Under the pieces are notes generated by a model. The model was not told the DNA's origin, searched no databases, and was given only the letters and a program-made list of their open reading frames with translations. Shown here in pieces: positions 14,866 through 22,778 of a stretch of 64,000 nt of DNA. Each line of letters opens with the position of its first letter. Position 1 is the stretch's first letter. The position numbers and the translations under genes are program-made. The stretch is taken from IMG/VR virus record IMGVR_UViG_3300031952_000005, positions 1 through 64,000 of that record. The stretch is one strand, 5' to 3'. The stretch is from a virus.

Positions 14866-15897
14866 ATGTTTAGTTTAAATAACTATGTTTCTTCACTAGA
14901 AGATGTTCCATCAGATTGGATACTTGAACATTATTTACAGTTACCTGAAAAGTTAACAGGTCAAAATGTAAGAATGAAAAGTTTATTTAATCCAGATGAT
15001 AGAGATCCTTCTATGTATTTGTACTATGTAAAAGGAACTAATACGTACAAGTATAAATGTTTTTCAACAGGTAAATCTGGAAGTCCTTCTGATTTAATGA
15101 CAAAATTGTGGGGAATTGACTATGGTTCTGCTGTTTCTAAGATCATGCAAGACTATAAAGTTTATTTAAAAACTGGTGTTAAACCAATAAAAAAAAATTT
15201 TGTAGAAACTAAATGGATAGTATCTGATTATTTTATCAGAGGCTGGACTAAAGATGATGCAGATTATTGGTTACAGTTCAACATTGGTAGTAAACTGCTT
15301 GAACAGTACAATGTGATTCCTATTCGTAGTTATACAATGACTAAGCAAATAGGTAACGTTGATACAAAAGAGATGTTTACTGTACAGAAAAAGAACATTT
15401 ACATGTACACTACAAAGTACAACGAGATGTACAAAATATATCAACCAAAAAGTGCAACAAAAAAGTTTTTCAAATTAATGGACCACACTCAAGGTATTGA
15501 TCAGCTAGAAGGTAAGCGATTCATGGTAATTGCATCTTCTCTAAAAGATTGTATGGCAATCAAAAGTATTCCAGGTCTTGACGTTGATGTTATTGCACCA
15601 GATAGTGAGAATACAAAACTAGATCCAGAGTTGATAGATGCTCTAAAAAATGATTACGAAGCTGTTGTTACTTATATGGATAGTGACGCTGCAGGTATTG
15701 CGAGTATGAAATATTACTTAGAGACTCACAATTTACCATTTTGTTATATATCATTGGAAAAAGACTTTAGTGACATTGTCAAAGTACATGGTATTAAAAA
15801 AGCAGTGTATGCTTTTGTTCCAGTTTTAGATAAAGCAATTGCAAAATATAAAGAATTAAATCTAGAATATGTTGACAATAGTGATTTAGTTTACTAG
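14866..15897 (+). CDS. DnaG-like primase with TOPRIM domain
   Basis: 343 residues. The N-terminal part (residues 30-90) has the layout of a CHC2-type primase domain: RDPSMYLYYVKGTNTYKYKC, FSTGKSGSPSDLM. The TOPRIM fold follows: FMVIASSLKDCMAIKSI, IAPDSENTKLD, and VVTYMDSDAAGIASMKYY with metal-binding D272 and D274, then KDFSD. The usual Glu of TOPRIM motif 1 is replaced by Ser (SSLKD), a variant I associate with Bacteroidota phage primases. It makes RNA primers for the phage polymerase. It ends in TAG and starts after a terminator. Confidence 0.88.
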   Translation: MFSLNNYVSSLEDVPSDWILEHYLQLPEKLTGQNVRMKSLFNPDDRDPSMYLYYVKGTNTYKYKCFSTGKSGSPSDLMTKLWGIDYGSAVSKIMQDYKVYLKTGVKPIKKNFVETKWIVSDYFIRGWTKDDADYWLQFNIGSKLLEQYNVIPIRSYTMTKQIGNVDTKEMFTVQKKNIYMYTTKYNEMYKIYQPKSATKKFFKLMDHTQGIDQLEGKRFMVIASSLKDCMAIKSIPGLDVDVIAPDSENTKLDPELIDALKNDYEAVVTYMDSDAAGIASMKYYLETHNLPFCYISLEKDFSDIVKVHGIKKAVYAFVPVLDKAIAKYKELNLEYVDNSDLVY

Positions 15898-15918
15898 ATT
15901 TGTAAAAAAATCAAAACT

Positions 15919-16374
15919 ATGAGCAATTGGATTCTTACTAAAAGTAGCAACAAAGTAATTACAAAATTAGAAGATCTACCTGATAATGAACATGTTATAG
16001 GTTTTGTTTACAAAATAACACATGTTGAAACTGGTAAGTTTTACATTGGCAAAAAAAGTCTGTTCTCTTCAAGAAAAACAGCAATAAGTAAAAAGGAAAA
16101 AGCAACTACTGGTACAAGGAAGCGTGTAAAAACAGTAGTTAAACAATCAAATTGGTTGTCATATTTTGGTAGTTGTAAAGAACTATCTGAAGAAGTGTTA
16201 AGAAATGGAGCACATAATTATAAACGCGAAATTCTTGAATTGTGTTGCACTAAGAAATATCTTAATTATTGTGAGTTAGCATATCAAGTAAAAATGGATG
16301 TGCTAACAAACAATAGTTATAATGGTAATATATTAGGAAGATACTTTGCAAGAGATATGCAAAATTGTAAATAA
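15919..16374 (+). CDS. GIY-YIG nuclease (short, resident type)
   Basis: 151 residues. GFVYKITHVETGKFYIGKKS carries the GIY-YIG pair; NWLSYFGSCKEL and YKREILELCCTKKYLNYCEL carry the Arg and catalytic-Glu blocks, followed by NSYNGNILGRY. There is no NUMOD or other DNA-binding repeat. This short form is often found inside replication operons of phages as a resident nuclease. It overlaps the following exonuclease gene by one base, which suggests stable operon membership. Confidence 0.85.
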   Translation: MSNWILTKSSNKVITKLEDLPDNEHVIGFVYKITHVETGKFYIGKKSLFSSRKTAISKKEKATTGTRKRVKTVVKQSNWLSYFGSCKELSEEVLRNGAHNYKREILELCCTKKYLNYCELAYQVKMDVLTNNSYNGNILGRYFARDMQNCK

Positions 16375-17417
16375 TGAAAGTAACTAATTTACTACCGACA
16401 GTAGCAGAACGTCTACAAAAAGAAGAAGAGTTTTTTGACAAAAATTTTATGATGTCTTATTCAGGTTTGAATAAGTTATTGTACAGTCCTAGATTATTTT
16501 ACATGCATTATGTATTAGGACAACGTGATGATTCTACTGACAAATTTGCAATAGAGGGTAAACTTATCCACTGTTTGTTTCTAAAACCTGAAGATTTTGA
16601 CAAAGAATTTGCATTAAGTATTGCTGATGTACCAAGTGATAATCCAAAAACATTATTGGATAGATTATTTGTGCATTATAAAGAACTTAACGCTGCTGGT
16701 GATCCACGAGAAAATCTAGAACATTTTGAATATGCAATACTAGATATTCTACAAGATATGAGTTTATATCAGACATTAAAAACTGATAAACAACGTATTG
16801 AGAAAATTATCACAGAAAGACATGTTGCTTACTGGGACCACTTAAAAAATGGTCAAGGTAAAATACTTGTAGATCCAGATATATTTGCGCAGTGTACAGC
16901 AATTGTAGAAGAAATTAAATCAAAAGATAATGTTATGTCTGTAATGGGGTATAGACCTCAGTTTGGTGATAACATTAAATTGCAAAATGAAGTTGCACTT
17001 GCTGCATTTGATGATAAGTATCCATTGTTTGGATTAAGAGGATTTATTGACAACTTGGTAATTGATCATACTAACAAGGTAATCCGTGTTAATGATTTAA
17101 AGAAATCAAGTAAAGACATATCTTCTTTTCCAGAATCAATTGAATACTACAAATATTGGATGCAAGCGTCTATGTATTACATGTTAGTGTGTAATGTGTA
17201 TTTGTTTAAACCAGAGTATGCTGATTACAAATTTGAATTTAGATTTATTGTAATTGACAACTATCTGCAGATTGCACCGATTAGAGTTTCAAATGAAACT
17301 TTAAAAGAATGGGTAAAGAAAACCCAAGCGTTATTAGATCAAGCAAATTATCATTTTGATAATAGATGTTTTGATCTACCTTATGAATTTTTAATAAACA
17401 AAGAAGTTGTACTATGA
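16374..17417 (+). CDS. PD-(D/E)XK exonuclease, RecB/Cas4-like
   Basis: 347 residues. Early block YSGLNKLLYSPRLFYMHYVL and EGKLIHCLFL (near residue 60); then QNEVALAA, GLRGFIDNLVI (Asp near 226), IRVNDLKKSSK (Asp-x-Lys near 240) and YYKYWMQASMYYMLV (QxxxY-type motif near 265). These are the ordered motifs of the RecB/RecE family. It would resect DNA ends in phage recombination or degrade host DNA, acting with the Sak4-like ATPase. It overlaps both neighbours by 1-4 bases. Confidence 0.88.
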   Translation: MKVTNLLPTVAERLQKEEEFFDKNFMMSYSGLNKLLYSPRLFYMHYVLGQRDDSTDKFAIEGKLIHCLFLKPEDFDKEFALSIADVPSDNPKTLLDRLFVHYKELNAAGDPRENLEHFEYAILDILQDMSLYQTLKTDKQRIEKIITERHVAYWDHLKNGQGKILVDPDIFAQCTAIVEEIKSKDNVMSVMGYRPQFGDNIKLQNEVALAAFDDKYPLFGLRGFIDNLVIDHTNKVIRVNDLKKSSKDISSFPESIEYYKYWMQASMYYMLVCNVYLFKPEYADYKFEFRFIVIDNYLQIAPIRVSNETLKEWVKKTQALLDQANYHFDNRCFDLPYEFLINKEVVL

Positions 17418-17962
17418 TAACTGATATTTATAGAAAATATTTTCAGAAGTCTTACAATTTTTTATATCCTCTTTTAGGATTTAAAAAACACAATAACCAC
17501 AAACCTTTTCAGACTTATATTGCATGGGAAGGTGTTTGTGATACAAAATCAAAGAGATTAGTATGCATGTACAAAAAACTTGATACACCAGAATGGAACC
17601 ATTTTGAAAAAGAGTATTTGATTACGCATACAATGCTTGATTATTGTATACCAATAGACAATAACACAATTGCATACATATTTAGTTTTGATTCTAAAGC
17701 TGATGATTATGATGCTTTTTGTAATGGAAAATATTCAACATTTTGTCAACAATCAAAAAAACTATTAAGTACTTATTATGGTGTTCATACACCAGAGTGG
17801 ATTTTTATGGAGTCTTATTTATATCCTGAAAAGTATTATAAAAAATACGCAGACATACTAGGTGTAGATATAGAACTTCTTAGAATTACAGTAGAACTTT
17901 GTGAGAAATATGATGAGGTAAAAGAAACATGTCAGATATCTCATCCAGAACATACAATTTAA
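17414..17962 (+). CDS. Conserved-looking hypothetical protein
   Basis: 182 residues, MITDIYRKYFQKSYNFLYPL. Rich in Tyr, Phe and Cys, with a repeated TPEW motif: KKLDTPEWNHFEKEYLI and GVHTPEWIFMESYLYPEKYY. It sits between the exonuclease and DNA polymerase genes, with ATGA overlap upstream. Proteins of this type are a constant feature of crAss-like replication modules in my recollection, but I can assign no function. Confidence 0.65.
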   Translation: MITDIYRKYFQKSYNFLYPLLGFKKHNNHKPFQTYIAWEGVCDTKSKRLVCMYKKLDTPEWNHFEKEYLITHTMLDYCIPIDNNTIAYIFSFDSKADDYDAFCNGKYSTFCQQSKKLLSTYYGVHTPEWIFMESYLYPEKYYKKYADILGVDIELLRITVELCEKYDEVKETCQISHPEHTI

Positions 17963-17974
17963 TAAAACAAAAAA

Positions 17975-18340
17975 ATGAATAGTACAAAAAGTATGTTTAT
18001 ATACTCTGCTGACTGGCACGGTAAAAAAACATTTAGAATGTTACCAGTAGTAGAATCATGTCCATTTAACGAGGTTATTTATGATCCTGAAACAAAAGTT
18101 CTTGCTGTAATAAGTAAAGAATTTAAGGAAAAACCTCATATGTTTGCTAAACTTAACAATGCTGGTAAACCTATGCGAGGAAATGGAGATAGTGCTCTGG
18201 AAGAACGTGTCTTTATGGATACTTATTTTGAGTATTATATTGACAATAAAGCAGACATCAAAAATTTTATTTCTGAGTTTGCATTAAATCCTGCACATAG
18301 TTCTGTTAATGTAATAGATGATGTAACAACAGAAGAATAA
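17975..18340 (+). CDS. Hypothetical protein upstream of DNA polymerase
   Basis: 121 residues, MNSTKSMFIYSADWHGKKTF. A beta-rich N-terminal half (MLPVVESCPFNEVIYDPETK, LAVISKEFKEK) is followed by a helical EYYIDNKADIKNFISEFALN and an acidic tail. No motif recognised. Possibly a polymerase accessory, judging from position only. Confidence 0.65.
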   Translation: MNSTKSMFIYSADWHGKKTFRMLPVVESCPFNEVIYDPETKVLAVISKEFKEKPHMFAKLNNAGKPMRGNGDSALEERVFMDTYFEYYIDNKADIKNFISEFALNPAHSSVNVIDDVTTEE

Positions 18341-18357
18341 TTCTGTATAAATAATTA

Positions 18358-20340
18358 ATGTCAATGGATTCACGTACAAAAAAGTTTTGGATTTACGACT
18401 ACGAAACAATTCAAAATTGTTTTGTTGCAGTGTTTACTGGATATTCTTCTAGTGATACACGAATCTTTGTAGTAAATAGAGATAGAAATGATTTGCCTGA
18501 CTTTCTTGATTTTTTAGATGATAACATTGCATATAAAGATTGGCATTTAGGATACAATAATCTTGCATTTGACGCTCAGATAACTGAATTTATATTAGAA
18601 AACAGAGATGAGTTATATCATTTATCATCTGATGATTTTACAGCAACAATTGCACAGTATGCAAGTTCTGTAATAGGAAAATCAAACAGAGGAGAGTGGT
18701 TAGATTATCCAGAATTTAAGTTATCTATTCCATGTCTTGACATATTCAAATTGAATCACTGGGATAGTATGGCAAAAAGATGTTCTCTGAAGTGGATACA
18801 GTTCTCAATGGATTGGTTTAGTGTAGAAGAAATGCCTCATCATTATACAGAACCAGTTCTTACTGATACAGTACTAGATTCTATTATTAGATATTGTATC
18901 AATGATGTTAGGTCTACTAAACAAATATTTGTTCTTAAAAATCCAAAAGGAGAACAAGTAATGGCAAGTCAAATTAATTTACGTGCTCAACTGAGTGCAG
19001 ATTATAACTTAAACTTGTATTCTGCTAGTGAACCACGTATTAGTAAAGAGATGTTTCTACACTTTTTGTCTCAGAAACTAGGAAAAGACAAGAAAGAAAT
19101 CAGAGTGATGAAGACAGAACGTGATAACGTGGTTGTCAGAAACATTATTTTACCAAGCATTGCATTTACAACACCAGAATTTACGGGTGTATTCAATTGG
19201 TTTAAAAGTCAAATAGTAAACACTACAATTGACATCGAACAAACAGAAACAAAAGGTCCTAAGTATAGAATGATGTACAAAGGAGTACCAACTGATTATG
19301 GTTTAGGTGGTCTGCATGGATGTATCAAATCTGGTATATACACTGCAGGTCATGGTAAAAAGATTTTATCTGCTGACGTTACTTCTTTTTATCCAAATCT
19401 TGCTATCAAAAACGAGTGGTCTCCTTTGCATATACCTAAGAAAGACTTTTGTGAATTGTACGAATGGTTCTTTGAAGAGAGAAAGAAATATCCAAAAACT
19501 TCTCCTTTGAATTACTTGTTCAAAATTATATTAAATTCTACTTATGGATTAAGTAAGCATAAGTATTCATTTTTGTATGATCCTGAATTTACTTTTAGAA
19601 TCACCATCAATGGTCAACTGCAACTGTCTATGCTGTATGAAATGATTGCCACTAGAATACCTAATGCGCAACCACTAATGCAAAATACAGATGGTTTGGA
19701 GTTCATTGTAGATGAAAAAGATGAAAAGTTATTTTATGAAATCTGTAAAGAGTGGGAAGAGTTGACATCTTTACAACTTGAAACAGTAGAATATGACAAA
19801 ATGATTATTGGCGATGTAAACAATTACATTGCAGTGTATACAGATGGAAAAACAAAATGCAAAGGTCGTTTTGAATTTGAAGAGTTGGCACTTCATAAGA
19901 ATAAATCTCATCTAATAATACCAAAAGCATTGCATGCCTATTTTATATATGGAAAAGAACCTCGAGAATTTCTACAAGAAAATAGAAACATCTTTGATTA
20001 CTGTGCTGGAGCAAAACTAAAAGGTAACTGGTTCTTTGAAAAAAGAGGAGTTATAGATGGTAAGTATACTGCAGAAAAGCTGCAGAAACTTGTTAGATAT
20101 TTTGTTTCTAATACAGGAGTAAAACTGATTAAGTGTAATCCAGATGGTCGCGAGATTCAACTAGAAAGTGGTAAACACATGCAAACAATATTTAATCTGT
20201 ATGAAAAAAAACCATGGGAGCAGTATGATGTAAATGAAAAGTATTATTTAAATAAGATCTATGATGAAATCCAAAAGATAGAAAAGTCATCTATCGTATT
20301 ACCTCAAGATAAATTAAATCAACAATTAAGTCTCTTTTAA
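18358..20340 (+). CDS. Family B DNA polymerase
   Basis: 660 residues, with a DEDDy proofreading exonuclease: Exo I D14-Y-E16, Exo II YNNLAFD72, Exo III Y179-C-I-N-D183. The polymerase domain has motif A SADVTSFYPNL (D340), motif B K389-x3-N-S-T-Y-G and motif C QNTDGLEF (N443, D445). The first Asp of the usual DTD in motif C is Asn, a form I associate with some phage PolB lineages; the catalytic D445 is kept. It is compact for a PolB. The next gene starts directly after its TAA. It is the replicative polymerase of the phage. crAss-like phages use either family A or family B enzymes; this one has B. Confidence 0.94.
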   Translation: MSMDSRTKKFWIYDYETIQNCFVAVFTGYSSSDTRIFVVNRDRNDLPDFLDFLDDNIAYKDWHLGYNNLAFDAQITEFILENRDELYHLSSDDFTATIAQYASSVIGKSNRGEWLDYPEFKLSIPCLDIFKLNHWDSMAKRCSLKWIQFSMDWFSVEEMPHHYTEPVLTDTVLDSIIRYCINDVRSTKQIFVLKNPKGEQVMASQINLRAQLSADYNLNLYSASEPRISKEMFLHFLSQKLGKDKKEIRVMKTERDNVVVRNIILPSIAFTTPEFTGVFNWFKSQIVNTTIDIEQTETKGPKYRMMYKGVPTDYGLGGLHGCIKSGIYTAGHGKKILSADVTSFYPNLAIKNEWSPLHIPKKDFCELYEWFFEERKKYPKTSPLNYLFKIILNSTYGLSKHKYSFLYDPEFTFRITINGQLQLSMLYEMIATRIPNAQPLMQNTDGLEFIVDEKDEKLFYEICKEWEELTSLQLETVEYDKMIIGDVNNYIAVYTDGKTKCKGRFEFEELALHKNKSHLIIPKALHAYFIYGKEPREFLQENRNIFDYCAGAKLKGNWFFEKRGVIDGKYTAEKLQKLVRYFVSNTGVKLIKCNPDGREIQLESGKHMQTIFNLYEKKPWEQYDVNEKYYLNKIYDEIQKIEKSSIVLPQDKLNQQLSLF

Positions 20341-21144
20341 ATGAAAAGAACAGTAAATGGCATGATTGCCTATGGTAAAATGTTAAGTACAAAATTACCA
20401 GAAAGAACAAAAACGTATACTCCTATTTCTCACAAAGACGTTGTCAGTCGTGTGAGAACAGAAATTACTGCAGCAGGATATGTTATTACTGGCGAAGATT
20501 ACAAGTGCACTCAAGATGGCACTGTAGCAATTGGAAATTTTAAACTGAATTATAAAGCAGATCCAGATATTGAGTTGTCTGCAAACTTTATGAATTCATA
20601 TAATAAACAATATGCATTTAGATTCTCTCTAGGAGGATTGGTAAAAGTATGTATGAACGGTATGATGTTGTCAAACAGTAAGTTTGGTGCATATAAACGC
20701 GTTCACAAAGGAGCTGCAGATATACTTGCTGCTGGTAAAATAGCAGAGTTTATTAAAGATTCAGATGAATACTGGTCAACTTTAGTAGAACACAAAGAAA
20801 TGTTGAAAAGTCGCACTGTTACAAAACCAATTGCTTACATAATTCTTGGTAGATTATTCTTTGAACATGAACTATTAACTACTATGCAGTTAAACATGAT
20901 TAAGAAAGAAATAGAAAAACCAAGTTTTGAGTATAACGCAGATCTTGATAGTGCATGGGTGTTATATAATCACATCACTCTTGCATTAAAAGAAGCACAT
21001 CCTTCTACCTGGATGGATGATCAAGTAAAAATGCATGATGTATTTTGTGAAACATTTGGTATTAATACTTCTGATGGAGAAGATGAAGAAGACATATTGA
21101 TGGATATTTTAGAAGAAGAACTTGTAGATGATTTACCATTTTAA
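20341..21144 (+). CDS. DUF932-like protein with SSB-type acidic tip
   Basis: 267 residues. The core (ELSANFMNSYNKQYAFRFSL, VKVCMNGMMLSNSKFGAYKR, VHKGAADI) matches the pattern of the DUF932 phage/plasmid family (N-S-x-(N/D)-K-x-x-A-x-x, V-C-x-N-x-M, VHKG). The last 30 residues are acidic and end EELVDDLPF, identical in form to the C-terminal tip of bacterial SSB (DD(I/L)PF), which recruits repair and replication proteins. It starts at the polymerase stop, so it is translationally linked. It may serve as an ssDNA-coating protein or as an SSB mimic that captures host SSB-interacting proteins. Confidence 0.8.
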   Translation: MKRTVNGMIAYGKMLSTKLPERTKTYTPISHKDVVSRVRTEITAAGYVITGEDYKCTQDGTVAIGNFKLNYKADPDIELSANFMNSYNKQYAFRFSLGGLVKVCMNGMMLSNSKFGAYKRVHKGAADILAAGKIAEFIKDSDEYWSTLVEHKEMLKSRTVTKPIAYIILGRLFFEHELLTTMQLNMIKKEIEKPSFEYNADLDSAWVLYNHITLALKEAHPSTWMDDQVKMHDVFCETFGINTSDGEDEEDILMDILEEELVDDLPF

Positions 21145-21150
21145 ATTAAT

Positions 21151-21172
21151 TGGGGAGTGTAAAAGCTCCCCA
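21151..21172 (+). terminator. Hairpin after DUF932-like gene, weak terminator
   Basis: TGGGGAG (21151-21157) pairs with CTCCCCA (21166-21172) across an 8-base loop. The tail (TAAATTAT) is only partly T-rich, so it may attenuate or stabilise the 3' end instead of terminating fully. Confidence 0.6.
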
Positions 21173-21186
21173 TAAATTATATTACT

Positions 21187-21342
21187 ATGAAAGATTTTAT
21201 AACCATTCAGTATGCTAAAATCTGTGTAAGATTTAGTAATTCAGAACTTGACAAAAAAGAGATACTAAGAAGGTATCTTAAACGTTACCACAATATAAAC
21301 ATTAGTAAAACATGTATTAACAATAGATTTAGAGAATCATGA
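21187..21342 (+). CDS. Small basic hypothetical protein (51 residues)
   Basis: ATG 21187, TGA 21340-21342. Translation MKDFITIQYAKICVRFSNSE, then basic helices (ILRRYLKRYHNINISKTCIN). Its stop overlaps, as ATGA, the abandoned start codon of the kinase remnant at 21339, showing the original operon junction before the endonuclease insertion. Confidence 0.55.
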   Translation: MKDFITIQYAKICVRFSNSELDKKEILRRYLKRYHNINISKTCINNRFRES

Positions 21343-21348
21343 TAATAG
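21338..21348 (+). repeat. Direct repeat, left copy (11 bp)
   Basis: CATGATAATAG here and again at 21989-21999, 651 bases apart (a multiple of three). Each copy holds the stop of one gene and the ATG of the next. The repeats bracket the HNH endonuclease gene. Confidence 0.8.
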
Positions 21349-21389
21349 GTATTAACGGTAAAATTGGGAGTGGTAAGTTTGCATATTAG
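21339..21389 (+). pseudogene. Remnant 5' end of dNMP kinase
   Basis: A 16-codon reading frame, MIIGINGKIGSGKFAY followed by TAG. The first 13 residues match the start of the intact kinase at 21990 (MIIAIGGKIASGK) at 10 of 13 positions and contain a full nucleotide-binding P-loop. After the second Gly-Lys of the P-loop the frame runs into non-kinase sequence. This is best explained as the original kinase start cut off by insertion of the HNH endonuclease gene. Confidence 0.75.
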
Positions 21390-21408
21390 ATGTATATTTT
21401 AGTTTTAA

Positions 21409-21440
21409 TTTGCATTTTTAAATTTTTATATTTAAGTTTG
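21409..21440 (+). promoter_or_regulatory. Consensus Bacteroidota promoter for HNH gene
   Basis: TTTG (21409-21412), a 20-base spacer, and TAAGTTTG (21433-21440) fit the consensus exactly. The start codon of the endonuclease is 19 bases downstream. The minus-7 element lies within a perfect inverted repeat (21431-21449). Confidence 0.7.
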
Positions 21441-21449
21441 AAACTTAAA
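21431..21449 (+). repeat. Perfect inverted repeat over minus-7 element
   Basis: TTTAAGTTT-G-AAACTTAAA, nine-base arms around a single G, covering the promoter minus-7 box and likely start site. It could be a repressor operator or a homing recognition sequence. Confidence 0.7.
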
Positions 21450-21459
21450 CATAAGTATT

Positions 21460-21993
21460 ATGAAAGAACAATGGAAAGATATACCTGGACATGAAGGTGT
21501 TTATCAAATAAGTAACTTAAGTAAAGTAAAAAGATTAAAAGGAAAATGTTTAGCAAAAGCTGGTAAGTATAGAAATATTTCTGAAAATATACTTACTGCT
21601 TTTCCTAATAAAGCTAGATACAATTATTTATATATTAACTTAAATAATAATGGATTAAAACAATTTAGATTACATAGATTAGTTGCTCTAGTTTTTATAC
21701 CTAATCCTGATAATTTACCAGAAGTAAACCACATTGATGGTAATAAAGAAAACAATTGTATAACAAATTTAGAATGGTGTACTAATTTAGAAAATATAAA
21801 ACATTCCTATAAAATAGGAACTCATAAAATTAGAAAGAATGATGATGCGCCAAATACTAAATTAAATAGTAAACAAGTTATGGAAATAAGAAAAAAACTT
21901 CAAGAAGGATCTTCAGGTAGAAGTTTATCTAAAGAATATAATATAAGTGAAGGAATGATTTCATTAATTAAAAATAATAAATACTGGACATGA
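21460..21993 (+). CDS. NUMOD4-HNH homing endonuclease
   Basis: 177 residues. The NUMOD4 domain (residues 3-60) reads EQWKDIPGHEGVYQISNLSK, VKRL. The HNH core (about 65-125) is FRLHRLVALVFIPNP, EVNHIDGNKENNCITNLEWC and NLENIKHSY, with the paired His and Asn of the nuclease knuckle. The C-terminus (KLNSKQVMEIRKKLQEGSSG, SLSKEYNISEGMISLIKNNK) is a helix-turn-helix. This is a classic free-standing homing endonuclease. It is inserted at the 5' end of the dNMP kinase gene, is flanked by 11-base direct repeats and has its own host-type promoter. Its TGA overlaps the kinase ATG (ATGA), re-creating the original coupling. Confidence 0.93.
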   Translation: MKEQWKDIPGHEGVYQISNLSKVKRLKGKCLAKAGKYRNISENILTAFPNKARYNYLYINLNNNGLKQFRLHRLVALVFIPNPDNLPEVNHIDGNKENNCITNLEWCTNLENIKHSYKIGTHKIRKNDDAPNTKLNSKQVMEIRKKLQEGSSGRSLSKEYNISEGMISLIKNNKYWT

Positions 21994-21999
21994 TAATAG
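21989..21999 (+). repeat. Direct repeat, right copy (11 bp)
   Basis: CATGATAATAG, identical to 21338-21348. It contains the end of the HNH gene and the active kinase start codon. Confidence 0.8.
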
Positions 22000-22778
22000 C
22001 AATTGGAGGCAAAATTGCTTCAGGAAAAAATAATGTATGTGAGATTATACAGGATTTATGTAAAAAACACAAAGGACCATCTTTTGAACAAAAAGCTTTT
22101 GCAGGAAAGTTAAAAACAATTGCATCTTTACTTACAGGTATTCCTGTAGAGAGTTTTGAAGACCAAGAGTTTAAGAAAGCATTGTTAGGACCTGAATGGG
22201 GAACTGTAAGAACTAATCCTCTTAACGCAATTCCTGTGTTTGGAGATGTAAAGTTTCTTCATATGATGTCTGTAAGAGAATTTCTTCAAAAACTAGGCAC
22301 AGAGGCAATGCGTGATGGATTACATAAAAATGTATGGGTGAATGCTTTGTTTGCTGATTATACAAAACGTATTGTACATTATCCTTTAACAGAGGAACAA
22401 ATTGAATATAATAATAAACAAACAGGTCCTGTACCAAGCGTAAATGAAAAATTAGATTATCCTAACTGGGTTATTACAGACATGAGATTTCCTAATGAAA
22501 TGGATGCTGTAGAAGAAAGAAAAGGTATTACTATTAGAGTGGTACGTTACCCAGAAACAATAGAACAATCAAGAGGTCCAAAAAATGTTGAGACTATTTT
22601 ATTTGATCCAACAAATCAAAAACATATGGATTTATGGAAAGCAAATTGTTTAAGAATGCATCCCTCAGAAACAGCTTTAGATGATGCTAAGTTTGATTAT
22701 GAAATAATCAATGATGGTACAATGGAAAAACTTGTACATAAAGTGCGAGAAATTCTTATAAAAGAAAATATAATATGA
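21990..22778 (+). CDS. Deoxynucleoside monophosphate kinase
   Basis: 262 residues. P-loop region MIIAIGGKIASGKNNV; then FLHMMSVREFLQKLGTEAMR, HKNVWVNALFADY, NWVITDMRFPNEMDAVEERK (the DxRFxNE block of T4 gp1-like kinases), HPSETALDD and FDYEIINDGT. It phosphorylates dNMPs to dNDPs for phage DNA synthesis. The P-loop has Asn-Asn after GK where relatives usually have Asp-Thr or Ser/Thr, which may reflect recoding after endonuclease insertion. ATGA overlap upstream; 4-base overlap with the phosphatase gene. Confidence 0.9.
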   Translation: MIIAIGGKIASGKNNVCEIIQDLCKKHKGPSFEQKAFAGKLKTIASLLTGIPVESFEDQEFKKALLGPEWGTVRTNPLNAIPVFGDVKFLHMMSVREFLQKLGTEAMRDGLHKNVWVNALFADYTKRIVHYPLTEEQIEYNNKQTGPVPSVNEKLDYPNWVITDMRFPNEMDAVEERKGITIRVVRYPETIEQSRGPKNVETILFDPTNQKHMDLWKANCLRMHPSETALDDAKFDYEIINDGTMEKLVHKVREILIKENII

